Source: a virus. Taken from it: a stretch of 21,860 bases of DNA. Positions 1 through 6,643 of this stretch are shown here, piece by piece. A program made the position numbers and the translations under genes. Position 1 is the stretch's first letter. Every line of letters starts with the position of its first letter. The notes beneath the pieces were generated by a model. The model saw only the letters and a program-made list of their open reading frames with translations. It did not search any database and was not told the DNA's origin. The stretch spans positions 1 through 21,860 of the IMG/VR virus record IMGVR_UViG_3300040808_000814; one strand, 5' to 3'.

Positions 1-403
1 ACATCTCTTTTTTGTCAAACTTGATACCGGGGACTGAAGTAAGGACGTAACGCTGATTCACTTTCTTCTTACGTTTTTTCTTATTCCTACTATTATCTTT
101 GTGGGTTACTACCCTGAGGTTCTCTATCCTGTTATCATCCGGGTCCCCATTAATATGGTCAATAACCTTATCTTCTGGGGCAGGCTCCTTGTAATGCAAG
201 AACCATACCACCCTATGAGCTAACAGTGAGACTTGTTTACCGTTAATAGACGTACCAATATACCTGTAGCCCCCATTAGACTCAATAGGGCTTCCGGCCA
301 CTTTTCCTTCGAATCTATGAGGACTTTTCCAAATTAGCTGGCCTTTTTCCTTATTATAGTAAAATTTACTCTCAAGTTCTTTTAAAGTGAATCCTTTATA
401 CAT
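1..403 (-). CDS. HNH homing-type endonuclease, C-terminal part cut by window edge
   Basis: Reading leftward from ATG at 403-401, the frame is open for 134 codons and runs off the window. The middle matches the phage HNH_3-type endonuclease pattern: AHRVVWFLHY, then VIDHINGDPDDNRIENLR, then a T-x3-N-x2-N tail. The H, N and H metal/catalytic positions are visible in AHR, DHINGDPDDN and VTHKDN. A lysine-rich stretch follows and then a segment (VPGIKFDKKEM) that resembles the start of an AP2-like DNA-binding domain, but the frame is cut there. Such enzymes are usually free-standing mobile genes that nick DNA. An AGAGAGA stretch just upstream could be a weak ribosome site. The gene lies beyond a terminator that ends the neighbouring leftward operon, so it needs its own promoter, and candidate elements lie at 529-776. 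Family is confident; target unknown. Confidence 0.85.
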   Translation of the reverse strand, partial: MYKGFTLKELESKFYYNKEKGQLIWKSPHRFEGKVAGSPIESNGGYRYIGTSINGKQVSLLAHRVVWFLHYKEPAPEDKVIDHINGDPDDNRIENLRVVTHKDNSRNKKKRKKKVNQRYVLTSVPGIKFDKKEM

Positions 404-563
404 AAATTTCTCTCTGTTTTTGTCTAGGGTATCTCAAGGCGGCTACTTCCAGCCCATAGGGCGTCGCATTAAAATGCTTATTTAAACCAATTTAAGTAAC
501 TACAAACCAATAAGTAAACAGACCTATTACATATGAATCCCCATCTCTTATGAATCTTAATAT

Positions 564-582
564 AACTACAATAAGAAATTAA
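564..582 (-). promoter_or_regulatory. Conserved AT-rich upstream element, copy 1
   Basis: The + strand reads AACTACAATAAGAAATTAA. The same 19 bases occur with one change, as the reverse complement, at 5964-5982. Both copies have TATGAATC-type motifs nearby. Relative to the downstream gene (HNH leftward here, the 101-aa gene rightward there), the two copies point the same way. This suggests a shared promoter or regulator site; the function is inferred. Confidence 0.5.
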
Positions 583-747
583 TTAGATACATAGTAGGTT
601 CCGCCCATAAGTGAACTCTCCATATGTAACTAGGATGAGATTACACTGAGGCTTCTATCTACATATGTAACTAATTACTTGATTATGAATTTATTTTACA
701 TATAGTATGATTATTTATTACTGTAGGTCAATATCCTTATGAATCTA

Positions 748-776
748 TATATGGGGTCTCGAATCGCATTTGTCAA
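748..776 (-). promoter_or_regulatory. Candidate sigma70-like leftward promoter
   Basis: On the minus strand a perfect -35 TTGACA (776-771) is followed after 17 bp by CATATA (753-748), with TATATA two bases further on as an alternative -10. It would drive transcription toward the HNH gene at 403. The -35 is perfect but the -10 is poor, and no transcript data are available. Confidence 0.35.
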
Positions 777-869
777 GAGGCTGTTCTCAACTATTTTACA
801 AGTGCTTGAAATCTAACGAAAGAAAGTTCCGTTCGAAGTGGGTTTACCCCTTGACAAGATCCGGAGGTG

Positions 870-919
870 ATCAACCCTTTTGACTTGATTCATTGGAAAT
901 CAACCATTTTGACTTGATT
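870..919. repeat. Direct repeat pair, 21 bp, 29-bp period
   Basis: Positions 870-890 and 899-919 are identical except for one base (ATCAACC[C/A]TTTTGACTTG core). Each copy contains a TTGACT box, so they could be paired promoter -35 elements or binding sites of one regulator. Confidence 0.6.
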
Positions 920-1405
920 ACGTCCTTCTCGGTTAAAATCTTTATTTTGTAGATCGAGGTGGGTACGCCCCCCGGACGAATCAGCAGCGGTATTTTACAG
1001 AGGGTCCCACATGTTTCTGTCCCTAATGTCAACCCCACCCAAGGAATAAATAAACAATAATATGAGACTGTGATACCCTGGACACACACTAGACATAGGG
1101 GCTTGACAAGGGGAGAATCAGGGGCGAATCACCCATATGTAGGTGTCAAGGGGAATTGCACATTTGCAACATATACCCATGAAAATAGGGCTTGACACTA
1201 GAAAAAACTTGCACATATCGAGCGAATCGGTAACCCACTGGACGAATCACCACATCCCCACAAGTGTTATATTATAACATTATGTATGCAACAAACGCAT
1301 AGCTAACCTACTGATCTATGTTAATATTGCACATGCTGTTTAGAGCCACTGTAAGCCCCACTGACAGGGTATAGAACATATGGGCTAGGTCACCCTACCA
1401 GACAA

Positions 1406-1441
1406 GTAAAAACCCCCACAGGAGGCCATCCTATGGGGGCT
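1406..1441 (-). terminator. Rho-independent terminator of the leftward operon
   Basis: Read on the minus strand: CCCCCATAGGA, loop TGGCC, TCCTGTGGGGG, then TTTTT. The stem has ten pairs (one internal mismatch) and the U-tract corresponds to AAAAA at 1408-1412 on the + strand. It sits directly after the last gene of the leftward operon (stop at 1469), where an intrinsic terminator is expected. Confidence 0.8.
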
Positions 1442-1468
1442 ATAAGTGTGTGTGCAATGGGTAGAGTA

Positions 1469-1903
1469 TTACATACTGACAAGAGTCCAGCTACCACCTT
1501 CCAAGTGGGCGCAATCCTTAGTAAGGCAATATCTTCCATGCCCCTTGTCGTCCACAATAGTAAATCCCTGACTCGAAAAGCCCCAGTCCTTGATAAGGTA
1601 TAGTTTACCGGGAGTCAGGTAATTATGTGAATAGTCCTCTACATTAAAGACTGCATGAGTCCATTTAGGCTTAGGCGGCTCTATAATACCAAAGGAACCG
1701 TCACTAGATTCGATAGGCTCAATATCACTGTGAAAGAAACCTGTGGACTCTCCAAAACTACAATTAAATTGGGCCTCTAGGGCGCAACGTCCGGCATGGA
1801 ATACGCCATAAGCATTTTCAGTTCTGTCATCCTTGTAAAAGTATTTGTAAATCTTCCACAATTCGATTGCCCATTTGGGGGCTTTATGTTGCACATTATC
1901 CAT
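1469..1903 (-). CDS. Hypothetical phage protein, 144 aa
   Basis: Last gene of the leftward operon. I choose ATG at 1903 rather than an upstream start at 1927 because AGGAACAAGACA sits just before it, the same leader found before the next upstream gene (2220). The protein is aromatic-rich. Its C-terminal half (PGKLYLIKDWGFSSQGFTIV...GRYCL) looks like a compact beta-strand SH3-like fold with the PGKxYxI pattern seen in many small phage proteins; the N-terminal third is helical. No catalytic motif is seen. The gene is followed after about 30 bp by the terminator at 1406-1441. Function unknown. Confidence 0.75.
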   Translation of the reverse strand: MDNVQHKAPKWAIELWKIYKYFYKDDRTENAYGVFHAGRCALEAQFNCSFGESTGFFHSDIEPIESSDGSFGIIEPPKPKWTHAVFNVEDYSHNYLTPGKLYLIKDWGFSSQGFTIVDDKGHGRYCLTKDCAHLEGGSWTLVSM

Positions 1904-1923
1904 TGTCTTGTTCCTTTCCTGTT

Positions 1924-2220
1924 TCACTCAGATTCCCATTGTGCGTCTACTGGCACGAGCCACAGATCACCATCTTGATACAGACCATATTCAATCCCAC
2001 TGGAATTATCATGCAAAGTCATGTTATCCAATATATCTGCCCAGATATCCCAATAGGACTCGCATTCATCGGGGCCTTTAGTCAATTCATCTAGATCATT
2101 GATCCACTTTGATCCCTCTACGATAGCTGACCTATTCACAGACTCCGCGAAGTATTGTGGTATGTAGATTCCACGGCTGGAGTCGGCATACAGGATAGAT
2201 TCATCAGGTAGGTTATTCAT
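1924..2220 (-). CDS. Hypothetical phage protein, 98 aa
   Basis: Start at ATG 2220 (MNNLPDES), preceded by AGAGGAACAAGACA. The same 14-base leader pattern precedes the gene at 1903, so these two genes share a translation-initiation module. The protein is acidic (many D/E) with clustered Trp and Tyr (ESYWDIWADIL; YGLYQDGDLWLVPV), suggesting a small soluble globular protein or an acidic inhibitor. No family is recognised. An upstream in-frame start (2253) would add eleven residues and is less likely because it lies ahead of the ribosome site. Confidence 0.7.
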   Translation of the reverse strand: MNNLPDESILYADSSRGIYIPQYFAESVNRSAIVEGSKWINDLDELTKGPDECESYWDIWADILDNMTLHDNSSGIEYGLYQDGDLWLVPVDAQWESE

Positions 2221-2256
2221 TGTCTTGTTCCTCTTCTCTATAGTGGCTGGCAAGCC

Positions 2257-2496
2257 CTAAAGGGCGTCGCATTGGAAATGCTTGGCAATCTCATAATAAT
2301 TGATTTCGCCTAGTGCACAGTTTAACAAGTCCAACATGAATCCCTCAGGGTTCAATTGCTCAACAAAGTACTCGACTTGCGCTTCAATATAATCTTCCGT
2401 TATCTCGATTCCTTCATCTAGGTCCATTGCGAACATATCGCCTAGCCACACATTGGCCAGCCATGTTTCTTTATTGCTCCAACCATTATAAGACAT
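2257..2496 (-). CDS. Small phage protein of the 'NGWSNKETW' type, 79 aa
   Basis: The N-terminus MSYNGWSNKETWLANVWLGD matches a pattern (NGWSN-x-ETW-x5-WL) that I know from many small phage and plasmid proteins of unknown function. The rest is acidic and probably helical. The ATG overlaps the stop of the upstream gene as TAATG, implying translational coupling. A weakly matching leader and a small gap separate it from the gene at 2220. Role unknown; small early proteins of this kind often act on host functions, but nothing in the sequence shows this. Confidence 0.8.
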   Translation of the reverse strand: MSYNGWSNKETWLANVWLGDMFAMDLDEGIEITEDYIEAQVEYFVEQLNPEGFMLDLLNCALGEINYYEIAKHFQCDAL

Positions 2497-2978
2497 TAGA
2501 CCATCTCCCCCGATTCAAGGAATTCATATTCATTGGCTTCACACATCTCTCTCAAACCTTCATCCGAATAAATATATCTTCCTTCATCGTGTAGAGTCTT
2601 CAAAACCCTATATTCTATATCCGCAAGGATATCAGACAAAGAGTCTTCAGGTTTAGCTTCCCGGATAGCGTCAAGGATATCTTCATCATAACACATCCCA
2701 GTCAATGGACAGTTACCGGACAAATCCAAACCTTTGAACATATTCTTTTTGTCAGACTCTGTTATAAACCTGACGAATTCCCCACGGTCAGGTGCAATCG
2801 AAAGGGAATAATCTACATAAGCTCCAATATGGGCCGCAAAGGCTTCAAGAGATTCCACCATTTCTTGTAACGCAAAATCACCTAAGTCATGCCAATGATC
2901 ACGAATCCAATCAAATACTTTCTCAAGGTTTGGGTGATCTTCGATTGTGTAGACGGTTTGTGTAATGGTTCTGGGCAT
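2496..2978 (-). CDS. Hypothetical phage protein, 160 aa
   Basis: Start chosen at ATG 2978 (MPRTITQTVYT), which overlaps the stop of the preceding small gene as TAATG; the longer start at 2993 would invade that gene. The opening 'RTITxTVYTxxxh' resembles a broad group of phage proteins of unknown function starting with a beta strand followed by helices carrying WIRDHWHD-like Trp/His clusters. The protein is acidic with a central 'DYSLSIAPDRGEFVRF' segment. No enzymatic motif is seen. It ends in a TAATG overlap with the next gene. Confidence 0.75.
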   Translation of the reverse strand: MPRTITQTVYTIEDHPNLEKVFDWIRDHWHDLGDFALQEMVESLEAFAAHIGAYVDYSLSIAPDRGEFVRFITESDKKNMFKGLDLSGNCPLTGMCYDEDILDAIREAKPEDSLSDILADIEYRVLKTLHDEGRYIYSDEGLREMCEANEYEFLESGEMV

Positions 2979-3148
2979 TAGACGACTCCACATGCTTTGA
3001 GAAAAGTGTATCGGTTAAACTGGGGGTTTTCTCCCTCGAGCCTATCCGCCCAATTGGAGCAAACCTGTCCATATTTCTTCTGAGTCATCATGTTCCTTTC
3101 ATTCTCTACTAACATTTCGGCAATCAGGGTAAAGTGCTTACGTGTCAT
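2978..3148 (-). CDS. Small hypothetical protein, 56 aa
   Basis: A 57-codon frame from ATG 3148 to TAA 2980-2978 that exactly fills the gap between its neighbours, with TAATG overlaps at both ends. The upstream GAAGGGAAAG is a good ribosome site. The protein (MTRKHFTLIAEMLVENE... to ...TFLKACGVV) is basic and probably helical, with the tryptophan of SNWADRL in the middle. This type, 'KHFxxIAxxL', is common among small phage proteins of unknown role. Its perfect fit within the overlap chain makes it a real gene despite its size. Confidence 0.75.
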   Translation of the reverse strand: MTRKHFTLIAEMLVENERNMMTQKKYGQVCSNWADRLEGENPQFNRYTFLKACGVV

Positions 3149-3729
3149 TATTCTTTCCCTTCAGGCTTGATCCATGCGGAGAAATTCATGTCGAACTGTC
3201 CCGTGCTATCAATGCACCATATAATATCCAAGGGGCCATGCTTAGACTCAAGAGCCTTCCTTGCGTTCTCTGGAGTATCGGTCTGGCCCGGGTAGAAGCC
3301 AGATTCGTAGTCTCCAACCTTGCGGAAACCTAGCTTCCCAAAATCAACATCCCATTGATCCGCACAGTCATCATTATTCACAAGCAAATCTGCATAGGAC
3401 TCTAGGTCATCCTCTACTTCATCTTGTGCCATGATCCACCCATCACCTACAATGAAAGTCGGAGTCCAGTGCCAACAGGTTGGTTTTGTATTGTGGACCC
3501 TGCCCTGTTCATCTGTGATGGTTTCATCATAGAACCTTAATTCTACGCCTATTCTCTCCATGATGTCATAAAGCCTATTTAAAGTCTTAGTATCGGTGGA
3601 ATCTCCACTGAATTGCTTGGCAAGGTGCCATAGGTCACCAGAGTAAACCGTCACGGATTCATCCTCATATGAGGGGCCAATGTCGGACCATCCATCAAAT
3701 GACGACAGGATTTTGTTTGCAGTTAACAT
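3148..3729 (-). CDS. Hypothetical phage protein, 193 aa
   Basis: The largest protein of the leftward operon. It is acidic, with Trp/Tyr/Asp clusters (YDIMERIGVELRFYDETITDE; CWHWTPTFIVGDGW; NNDDCADQWDVDFGKLGF). No known domain is recognised and there is no signal peptide or membrane segment. Its stop overlaps the next gene's start (TAATG at 3148), and its own ATG at 3729 overlaps the stop of the upstream 97-aa gene. Context suggests an early accessory protein expressed with the rest of the operon. Confidence 0.75.
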   Translation of the reverse strand: MLTANKILSSFDGWSDIGPSYEDESVTVYSGDLWHLAKQFSGDSTDTKTLNRLYDIMERIGVELRFYDETITDEQGRVHNTKPTCWHWTPTFIVGDGWIMAQDEVEDDLESYADLLVNNDDCADQWDVDFGKLGFRKVGDYESGFYPGQTDTPENARKALESKHGPLDIIWCIDSTGQFDMNFSAWIKPEGKE

Positions 3730-4022
3730 TATTCTAGCTCCGCACTAGTGTCATACCAGAGTTTATTCCAATCCGGTGTATTGTCCATTTCATAAGTATC
3801 AATCCACAAAACCCGATTGATATTGAAAGAGCGCCAACCGTCATCCGTCATGACAGGAACATTTGAAAGTCTGGACTTGCCATTAGGATCAAGAGTCCCA
3901 GTCAGCTTGCGTTGACTCCCGTCCTGTTTACGAAAGATCACTGTGAAGGGCTGCATAGGCTCGAGTCCATCCAAGAACCATTGCACATATTCGGGAGATT
4001 CATGTGTGTAAGTGTCAGGCAT
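3729..4022 (-). CDS. Small SH3-like phage protein (DUF2693-like), 97 aa
   Basis: The core pattern FTVIFRKQDGSQRKLTGTL ... VPVMTDDGWRSFNINRV resembles the phage DUF2693-type beta-barrel family (V-x-F-x-K-K-D-G-x-x-R-x-x-x-x-T-L followed by WRSFxxxxI). These are small proteins of unknown role. The start at 4022 follows shortly after a 23-aa membrane peptide frame. The stop overlaps the next ATG. Family assignment is from the visible pattern only. Confidence 0.7.
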   Translation of the reverse strand: MPDTYTHESPEYVQWFLDGLEPMQPFTVIFRKQDGSQRKLTGTLDPNGKSRLSNVPVMTDDGWRSFNINRVLWIDTYEMDNTPDWNKLWYDTSAELE

Positions 4023-4026
4023 TGGA

Positions 4027-4098
4027 TTAGACTCCTAGGATTAGAGATAGACCACACATTAGGCCAATGAAGAAACCGACAAAGATGAAGAAACCCAT
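4027..4098 (-). CDS. Tiny hydrophobic membrane peptide, 23 aa
   Basis: A 24-codon frame, MGFFIFVGFFIGLMCGLSLI..., almost entirely hydrophobic and long enough for a single membrane span. It has an AGGAG ribosome site (4106-4110 on the + strand) with 7-nt spacing, which is good support for translation. It is the first gene of the leftward operon apart from a possible eight-residue leader frame (4126-4100) that begins after AAGGAAAC and stops one base before this ATG. A second tiny membrane peptide occurs at 7681, so small membrane peptides may be a feature of this phage. It could affect the host membrane or block superinfection; this is speculation. Confidence 0.55.
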   Translation of the reverse strand: MGFFIFVGFFIGLMCGLSLILGV

Positions 4099-4520
4099 AC
4101 TAAGACTCCTCACATTGATCAGACATTGTTTAGTTTCCTTCCGTTTCTGTTGCATTCTTTATGCCTGACAGGTTTACGATTCGCAAGCATAAAAATACCC
4201 TAGATCAAAAATAGTTTAGTTACCCTAAAAGACTCAAGAAGAACGCGCGCGCGGTTACACTGATTCTATACAAGCTGTCAAACGGTATCAGATAGGCCCT
4301 AGGAGGCGCTGCAAGGGGGGCTACACCGACGAAACAGCTTGCCGGGGACGTTACCCTATCGAACACCCGATTCGTCGATCCTCAAGCATTTATTATTTGT
4401 CAATCCCCGACAGTCAAAAAACCCACTTTATTTGCATCGGCATCATGAAAAGTGTTGACGGATCGTGCTAGATAAGACTCACAAGACGAATCAATACCAC
4501 TTTTTGTAGGTCAGACACTA

Positions 4521-4580
4521 TGTGTAAATGTCATATAAACAATATCTATAAGTGTCGGATGCACAATATGTGTAAGTGTC
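4521..4580. repeat. Tandem array, 3 copies, 24-bp period
   Basis: The motif TGTGTAAATGTC / TCTATAAGTGTC / TGTGTAAGTGTC recurs at 4521, 4545 and 4569, exactly 24 bp apart, with AATAT before the second and third copies. It looks like iterons, i.e. repeated binding sites for one protein, in a divergent promoter region. Confidence 0.8.
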
Positions 4581-4624
4581 TTGCAGACGTTAACAGGGGT
4601 AAGGGTCTTCCGGACACCCCCTAT

Positions 4625-4714
4625 GAGGGAATTGCTTTCAATAGCCCCCATGAGGGAATTGCTTTCAATGACCCCCACGAGGGAATTTTTGAGGCAACCC
4701 CCCACGAGGGAATT
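4625..4714. repeat. Tandem array, 4 copies, 27-bp period
   Basis: GAGGGAATT occurs at 4625, 4652, 4679 and 4706, exactly 27 bp apart, each preceded by CCCC(C)-x-A-x. The first two units also share GCTTTCAAT. It lies just upstream of TTGACA (4721) and of the first rightward gene, so it may be an operator or origin iteron array. Confidence 0.85.
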
Positions 4715-4778
4715 TAGGGCTTGACAGAATCAACACAGTGTGGAAAAAGAGACTCACCAACACAAAAGGAGCTACACA

Positions 4779-5162
4779 ATGACTAACCAAGAAATCTTTG
4801 ACGAGGTTGCTGAAGCACTTATGGCACAAGGTAAACCCTCTACAAACCCTGATAGGTATTGCTACTGTAGCTACTACAGCAATGGTAACAGGTGTGCCGT
4901 CGGCTGGCTCATGGATGAGGCTACAGCAAAAAATCTGGAAGAATACTACCCGGGTAAGGATGTGTATGAGATTGACAGAGAGAACGAGGGCTACTTCATG
5001 GGCTATGATCTAGCGTTCCTGAGTGCCCTACAGTGTGCCCATGATAACGGTGCCCATAAGGAGAGTTGGATGGATGATTGGAGAGAAGAGATGCTGCAAA
5101 TTGCTGATGATTTTTACCTTGACAAGACTGTTTTTTGTGGTCTTTTTCAGGAGGTTTTTTGA
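4779..5162 (+). CDS. Cys/Tyr-rich phage protein, 127 aa
   Basis: First gene of the rightward block. Start at ATG 4779 with AAAGGAG 7 nt upstream; a GTG at 4740 lies ahead of this ribosome site and is rejected. The segment DRYCYCSYYSNGNRCAVGWLMDE fits a pattern seen in small phage proteins of unknown function (C-x-Y-x-x-x-x-G-x-x-CAVGxLxxD). The C-terminal half is acidic and aromatic. It ends 1 nt before the next ATG and carries that gene's AGGAGG inside its last codons, which implies coupling. Confidence 0.75.
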   Translation: MTNQEIFDEVAEALMAQGKPSTNPDRYCYCSYYSNGNRCAVGWLMDEATAKNLEEYYPGKDVYEIDRENEGYFMGYDLAFLSALQCAHDNGAHKESWMDDWREEMLQIADDFYLDKTVFCGLFQEVF

Positions 5163-5163
5163 G

Positions 5164-5337
5164 ATGGGAAAGATGAAGAATCAGAAGGTTAAGCCCCTCC
5201 AGATGGAAATCAAAGAGACCCAGAAGTTGATTGATGACTTGCTCTGGGAGGACGAACCTGTAGAAGGACTGGAAGCATACTTAGATCACCTCATGGAACT
5301 TGACAAAAAGGGTGAGAAGTATTACTGTCTTTTTTGA
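5164..5337 (+). CDS. Small helical protein, 57 aa
   Basis: Starts at ATG 5164, one base after the stop of the previous gene, with AGGAGG at 5149-5154. The protein is Lys/Glu-rich (MGKMKNQKVKPLQMEI..., then IDDLLWEDEPVEGLEAYLDHL), probably two helices. A longer frame beginning at 5023 lies inside the previous gene and is not used. No family is recognised. Confidence 0.65.
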   Translation: MGKMKNQKVKPLQMEIKETQKLIDDLLWEDEPVEGLEAYLDHLMELDKKGEKYYCLF

Positions 5338-5365
5338 GAGAAGATAAGAAAGGAAGGTAGACAAC

Positions 5366-5920
5366 ATGGATTTTTCTAGTATGGACCTTGGTGGTCTGGG
5401 TAACACGGCCATGGGCCACTACAAAGCAGCAGAGAAGCACAAGGAGAAAGCAGATCAACAATACATAGCAGCAGGTATCTACCTAAAAGAGGCCAAGCAA
5501 AGGTGCCTCAAGACTAAGGGCATGACCTTCGAGAAGTTTTTGCGGCAGCACTGCCCCATTGGTCGGTCACGAGCATACGAGGTGATTGCCATTGCTGATG
5601 GGACTAAGACTATCGAGGAGATACGAGAACGTAAAAAAGAGAGCATGAAGGCCACCAGAGAAAAGCAGGCCAAAGAAGAAAGTGTCCGCCACGTGGCGGA
5701 CGGGCAACCCATTGAAAAGAAAGAGAAAAATGTGTCACGACCCGAAGATAACCTACAAACTAATGAGGGGTTTTTTGGTGGAGTAGATGAGGATGTAGTC
5801 AAACAGGCACAGCAAATCGGAGAAGTAGAGATACACCACCTACGGAAGCGTATGGCCCTGAAAATCAACCTTGCCACCTACGAACAACTGCTCAAGATCG
5901 AAAGGATTCTGCAATACTAG
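5366..5920 (+). CDS. DNA-binding-like protein, 184 aa
   Basis: Preceded by AAAGGAAGG. Residues about 15-55 are helical and Lys/Glu/Ala-rich (HYKAAEKHKEKADQQYIAAG, then YLKEAKQ). Next comes a helix-turn-helix-like block, FEKFLRQHCPIGRSRAYEVI, then IADGTKTIEEIRERKKE. This arrangement resembles phage and plasmid proteins of the DUF3102 type, in which a Ser/Arg-rich turn precedes the recognition helix. The middle (residues about 95-135) is charged and low in complexity. The gene is followed by an AT-rich inverted-repeat region, so it might bind there, but that is only a hypothesis. It could equally be a replication or partition accessory. Confidence 0.6.
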   Translation: MDFSSMDLGGLGNTAMGHYKAAEKHKEKADQQYIAAGIYLKEAKQRCLKTKGMTFEKFLRQHCPIGRSRAYEVIAIADGTKTIEEIRERKKESMKATREKQAKEESVRHVADGQPIEKKEKNVSRPEDNLQTNEGFFGGVDEDVVKQAQQIGEVEIHHLRKRMALKINLATYEQLLKIERILQY

Positions 5921-6162
5921 AGAGTCCCTTAAGAGATTCATATGGATATTACTTAAGTATATATTAACTTCTTATTGTAGTTTTTATATTCTTTATGTAG
6001 ATTCCATATGAATCTCTATGTGGGTGTGAGAAGAAACTCTGTCAAGATGCTTGTAACATGAAATCACGCGTATGTGATGACCTACTAAAATCACGTTACT
6101 TGGTCTTGAAAGTCTCAGTGAGATCACTTACCTTATAGTGGTGAAGAAGAAAGGAGATACCG
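5921..6162. promoter_or_regulatory. AT-rich regulatory region with 15-bp inverted repeat
   Basis: A perfect 15-bp inverted repeat (5932-5946 and 6003-6017, AGAGATTCATATGGA) flanks 56 bp of very AT-rich DNA that includes the second copy (5964-5982) of the element at 564-582. Downstream is a small palindrome ATCAC-n6-GTGAT (6063-6078) with further ATCAC boxes. No gene fits here. It looks like a promoter/operator cluster, or possibly an origin, ahead of the gene at 6163. Confidence 0.6.
5932..6017. repeat. Perfect 15-bp inverted repeat, 56-bp spacer
   Basis: Left arm 5932-5946 and right arm 6003-6017 are exact reverse complements. Each arm contains CATATG and the TATGAATC motif that also recurs at 532-557 and 738-746. 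The spacer is nearly all A/T. The long spacer makes a terminator unlikely and favours paired protein-binding sites. Confidence 0.85.
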
Positions 6163-6468
6163 ATGAGTGAGTACAGAAGCCTAGGTGAAATCTTAGCTGA
6201 ATGTAGCGAAATACAAGAAGATATTGAGAAGCAGACCGAAGCTGATATGGACGAATGGTGGAATGGGTTGTCTAAGGATGACCAGATGAAGGCATTCTAC
6301 TCTGTTGTCAAGCGTCTTGTTGATGGTGAGTTGACTCAGAAAGGCTCTTATCGCTACGTTCTGTATGATGTGTTTGGTTTTGATGCAGAAGCGTATGGCC
6401 TAGGAATGATGTGTGGGTATATGGCACTACACAATAGCATTGAACGTGATGTGGAGAAGTTTACATGA
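6163..6468 (+). CDS. Hypothetical acidic protein, 101 aa
   Basis: ATG 6163 has a strong AAAGGAG upstream. The protein is acidic (MSEYRSLGEILAEC; EADMDEWWNGLSKDDQMKAF) and predicted mostly helical, with no membrane segment. No family is recognised. The stop overlaps the ATG of a tiny frame as ATGA. Its position directly after the AT-rich regulatory region suggests that it is the first gene of a transcription unit. Confidence 0.75.
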   Translation: MSEYRSLGEILAECSEIQEDIEKQTEADMDEWWNGLSKDDQMKAFYSVVKRLVDGELTQKGSYRYVLYDVFGFDAEAYGLGMMCGYMALHNSIERDVEKFT

Positions 6469-6536
6469 CCTATGTTAAAACGGTAAGGTCTACCGTACAT
6501 GCGGAGATTATCTTCGGTATTTACCGCAAAAGGTAA
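6465..6536 (+). CDS. Possible 23-aa micro-gene
   Basis: ATG at 6465 overlaps the stop of the 101-aa gene (ATGA), with GGAG 8 nt upstream. It encodes a basic peptide (MTYVKTVRSTVHAEIIFGIY, then RKR). The overlap and ribosome site favour translation, but the length gives no coding statistics. About 5 nt downstream lies a curious AAGGAG followed by ATG TAA, a start immediately followed by a stop. Confidence 0.35.
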   Translation: MTYVKTVRSTVHAEIIFGIYRKR

Positions 6537-6643
6537 GGAGAATGTAACCTTCGTACTACATACCTATAGATTATGACTTACGTGTGATACACATACGAGA
6601 AAGTCGGGAGTCTAGCCAAGATAGACCAATAGGACGGACTACT

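Larger units (their letters stand above)
404..1468. other. Noncoding region with repeated regulatory motifs
   Basis: About 1.06 kb without a convincing gene. It holds several copies of TATGAATC (532-539, 549-557, 738-746), a 19-bp element at 564-582 also found upstream of the gene at 6163, a 21-bp direct repeat (870-890 and 899-919, one mismatch), two similar partly palindromic boxes (833-850 and 954-971, TCGARGTGGGT...CCCC), several TTGACA boxes, and repeated CGAATC (760, 977, 1125, 1223, 1243). It ends in a terminator. It looks like a promoter/operator or replication-control region. A 72-codon minus-strand frame at 871-1089 overlaps the repeats and has no family-like features, so I do not call it. 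Confidence 0.6.
4099..4778. other. Divergent intergenic region (promoters, possible origin)
   Basis: Separates the leftward operon from the rightward genes, so it must hold promoters in both directions. It contains a CGCGCGCGCG run (4244-4253) unusual for this AT-rich DNA, repeated CGAATC motifs in both orientations (4178, 4369, 4485), TTGACG at 4455 and TTGACA at 4721, and two tandem repeat arrays at 4521-4714. A 65-codon + frame (4520-4717) and a 64-codon minus frame (4511-4705) overlap the arrays. I treat them as by-products of the repeats, although the + frame is discussed as a finding. Confidence 0.6.

Noticed and set aside
871-1089. 72-codon minus-strand frame in the left noncoding region
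   Set aside because: It lies over direct repeats and TTGACA boxes, has no good ribosome site and no family-like features.
4511-4705. 64-codon minus-strand frame over the tandem arrays
   Set aside because: It simply reflects the 24/27-bp repeats; no ribosome site was found and the composition is repetitive.
4521-4714. CRISPR array
   Set aside because: Units are contiguous repeats without unique spacers, and no cas genes are near; the Cas4-like gene is a typical phage exonuclease.
5479-5877. 132-codon minus-strand frame
   Set aside because: Antisense to the 184-aa DNA-binding-like gene; Ser/Arg/Pro-rich shadow composition.
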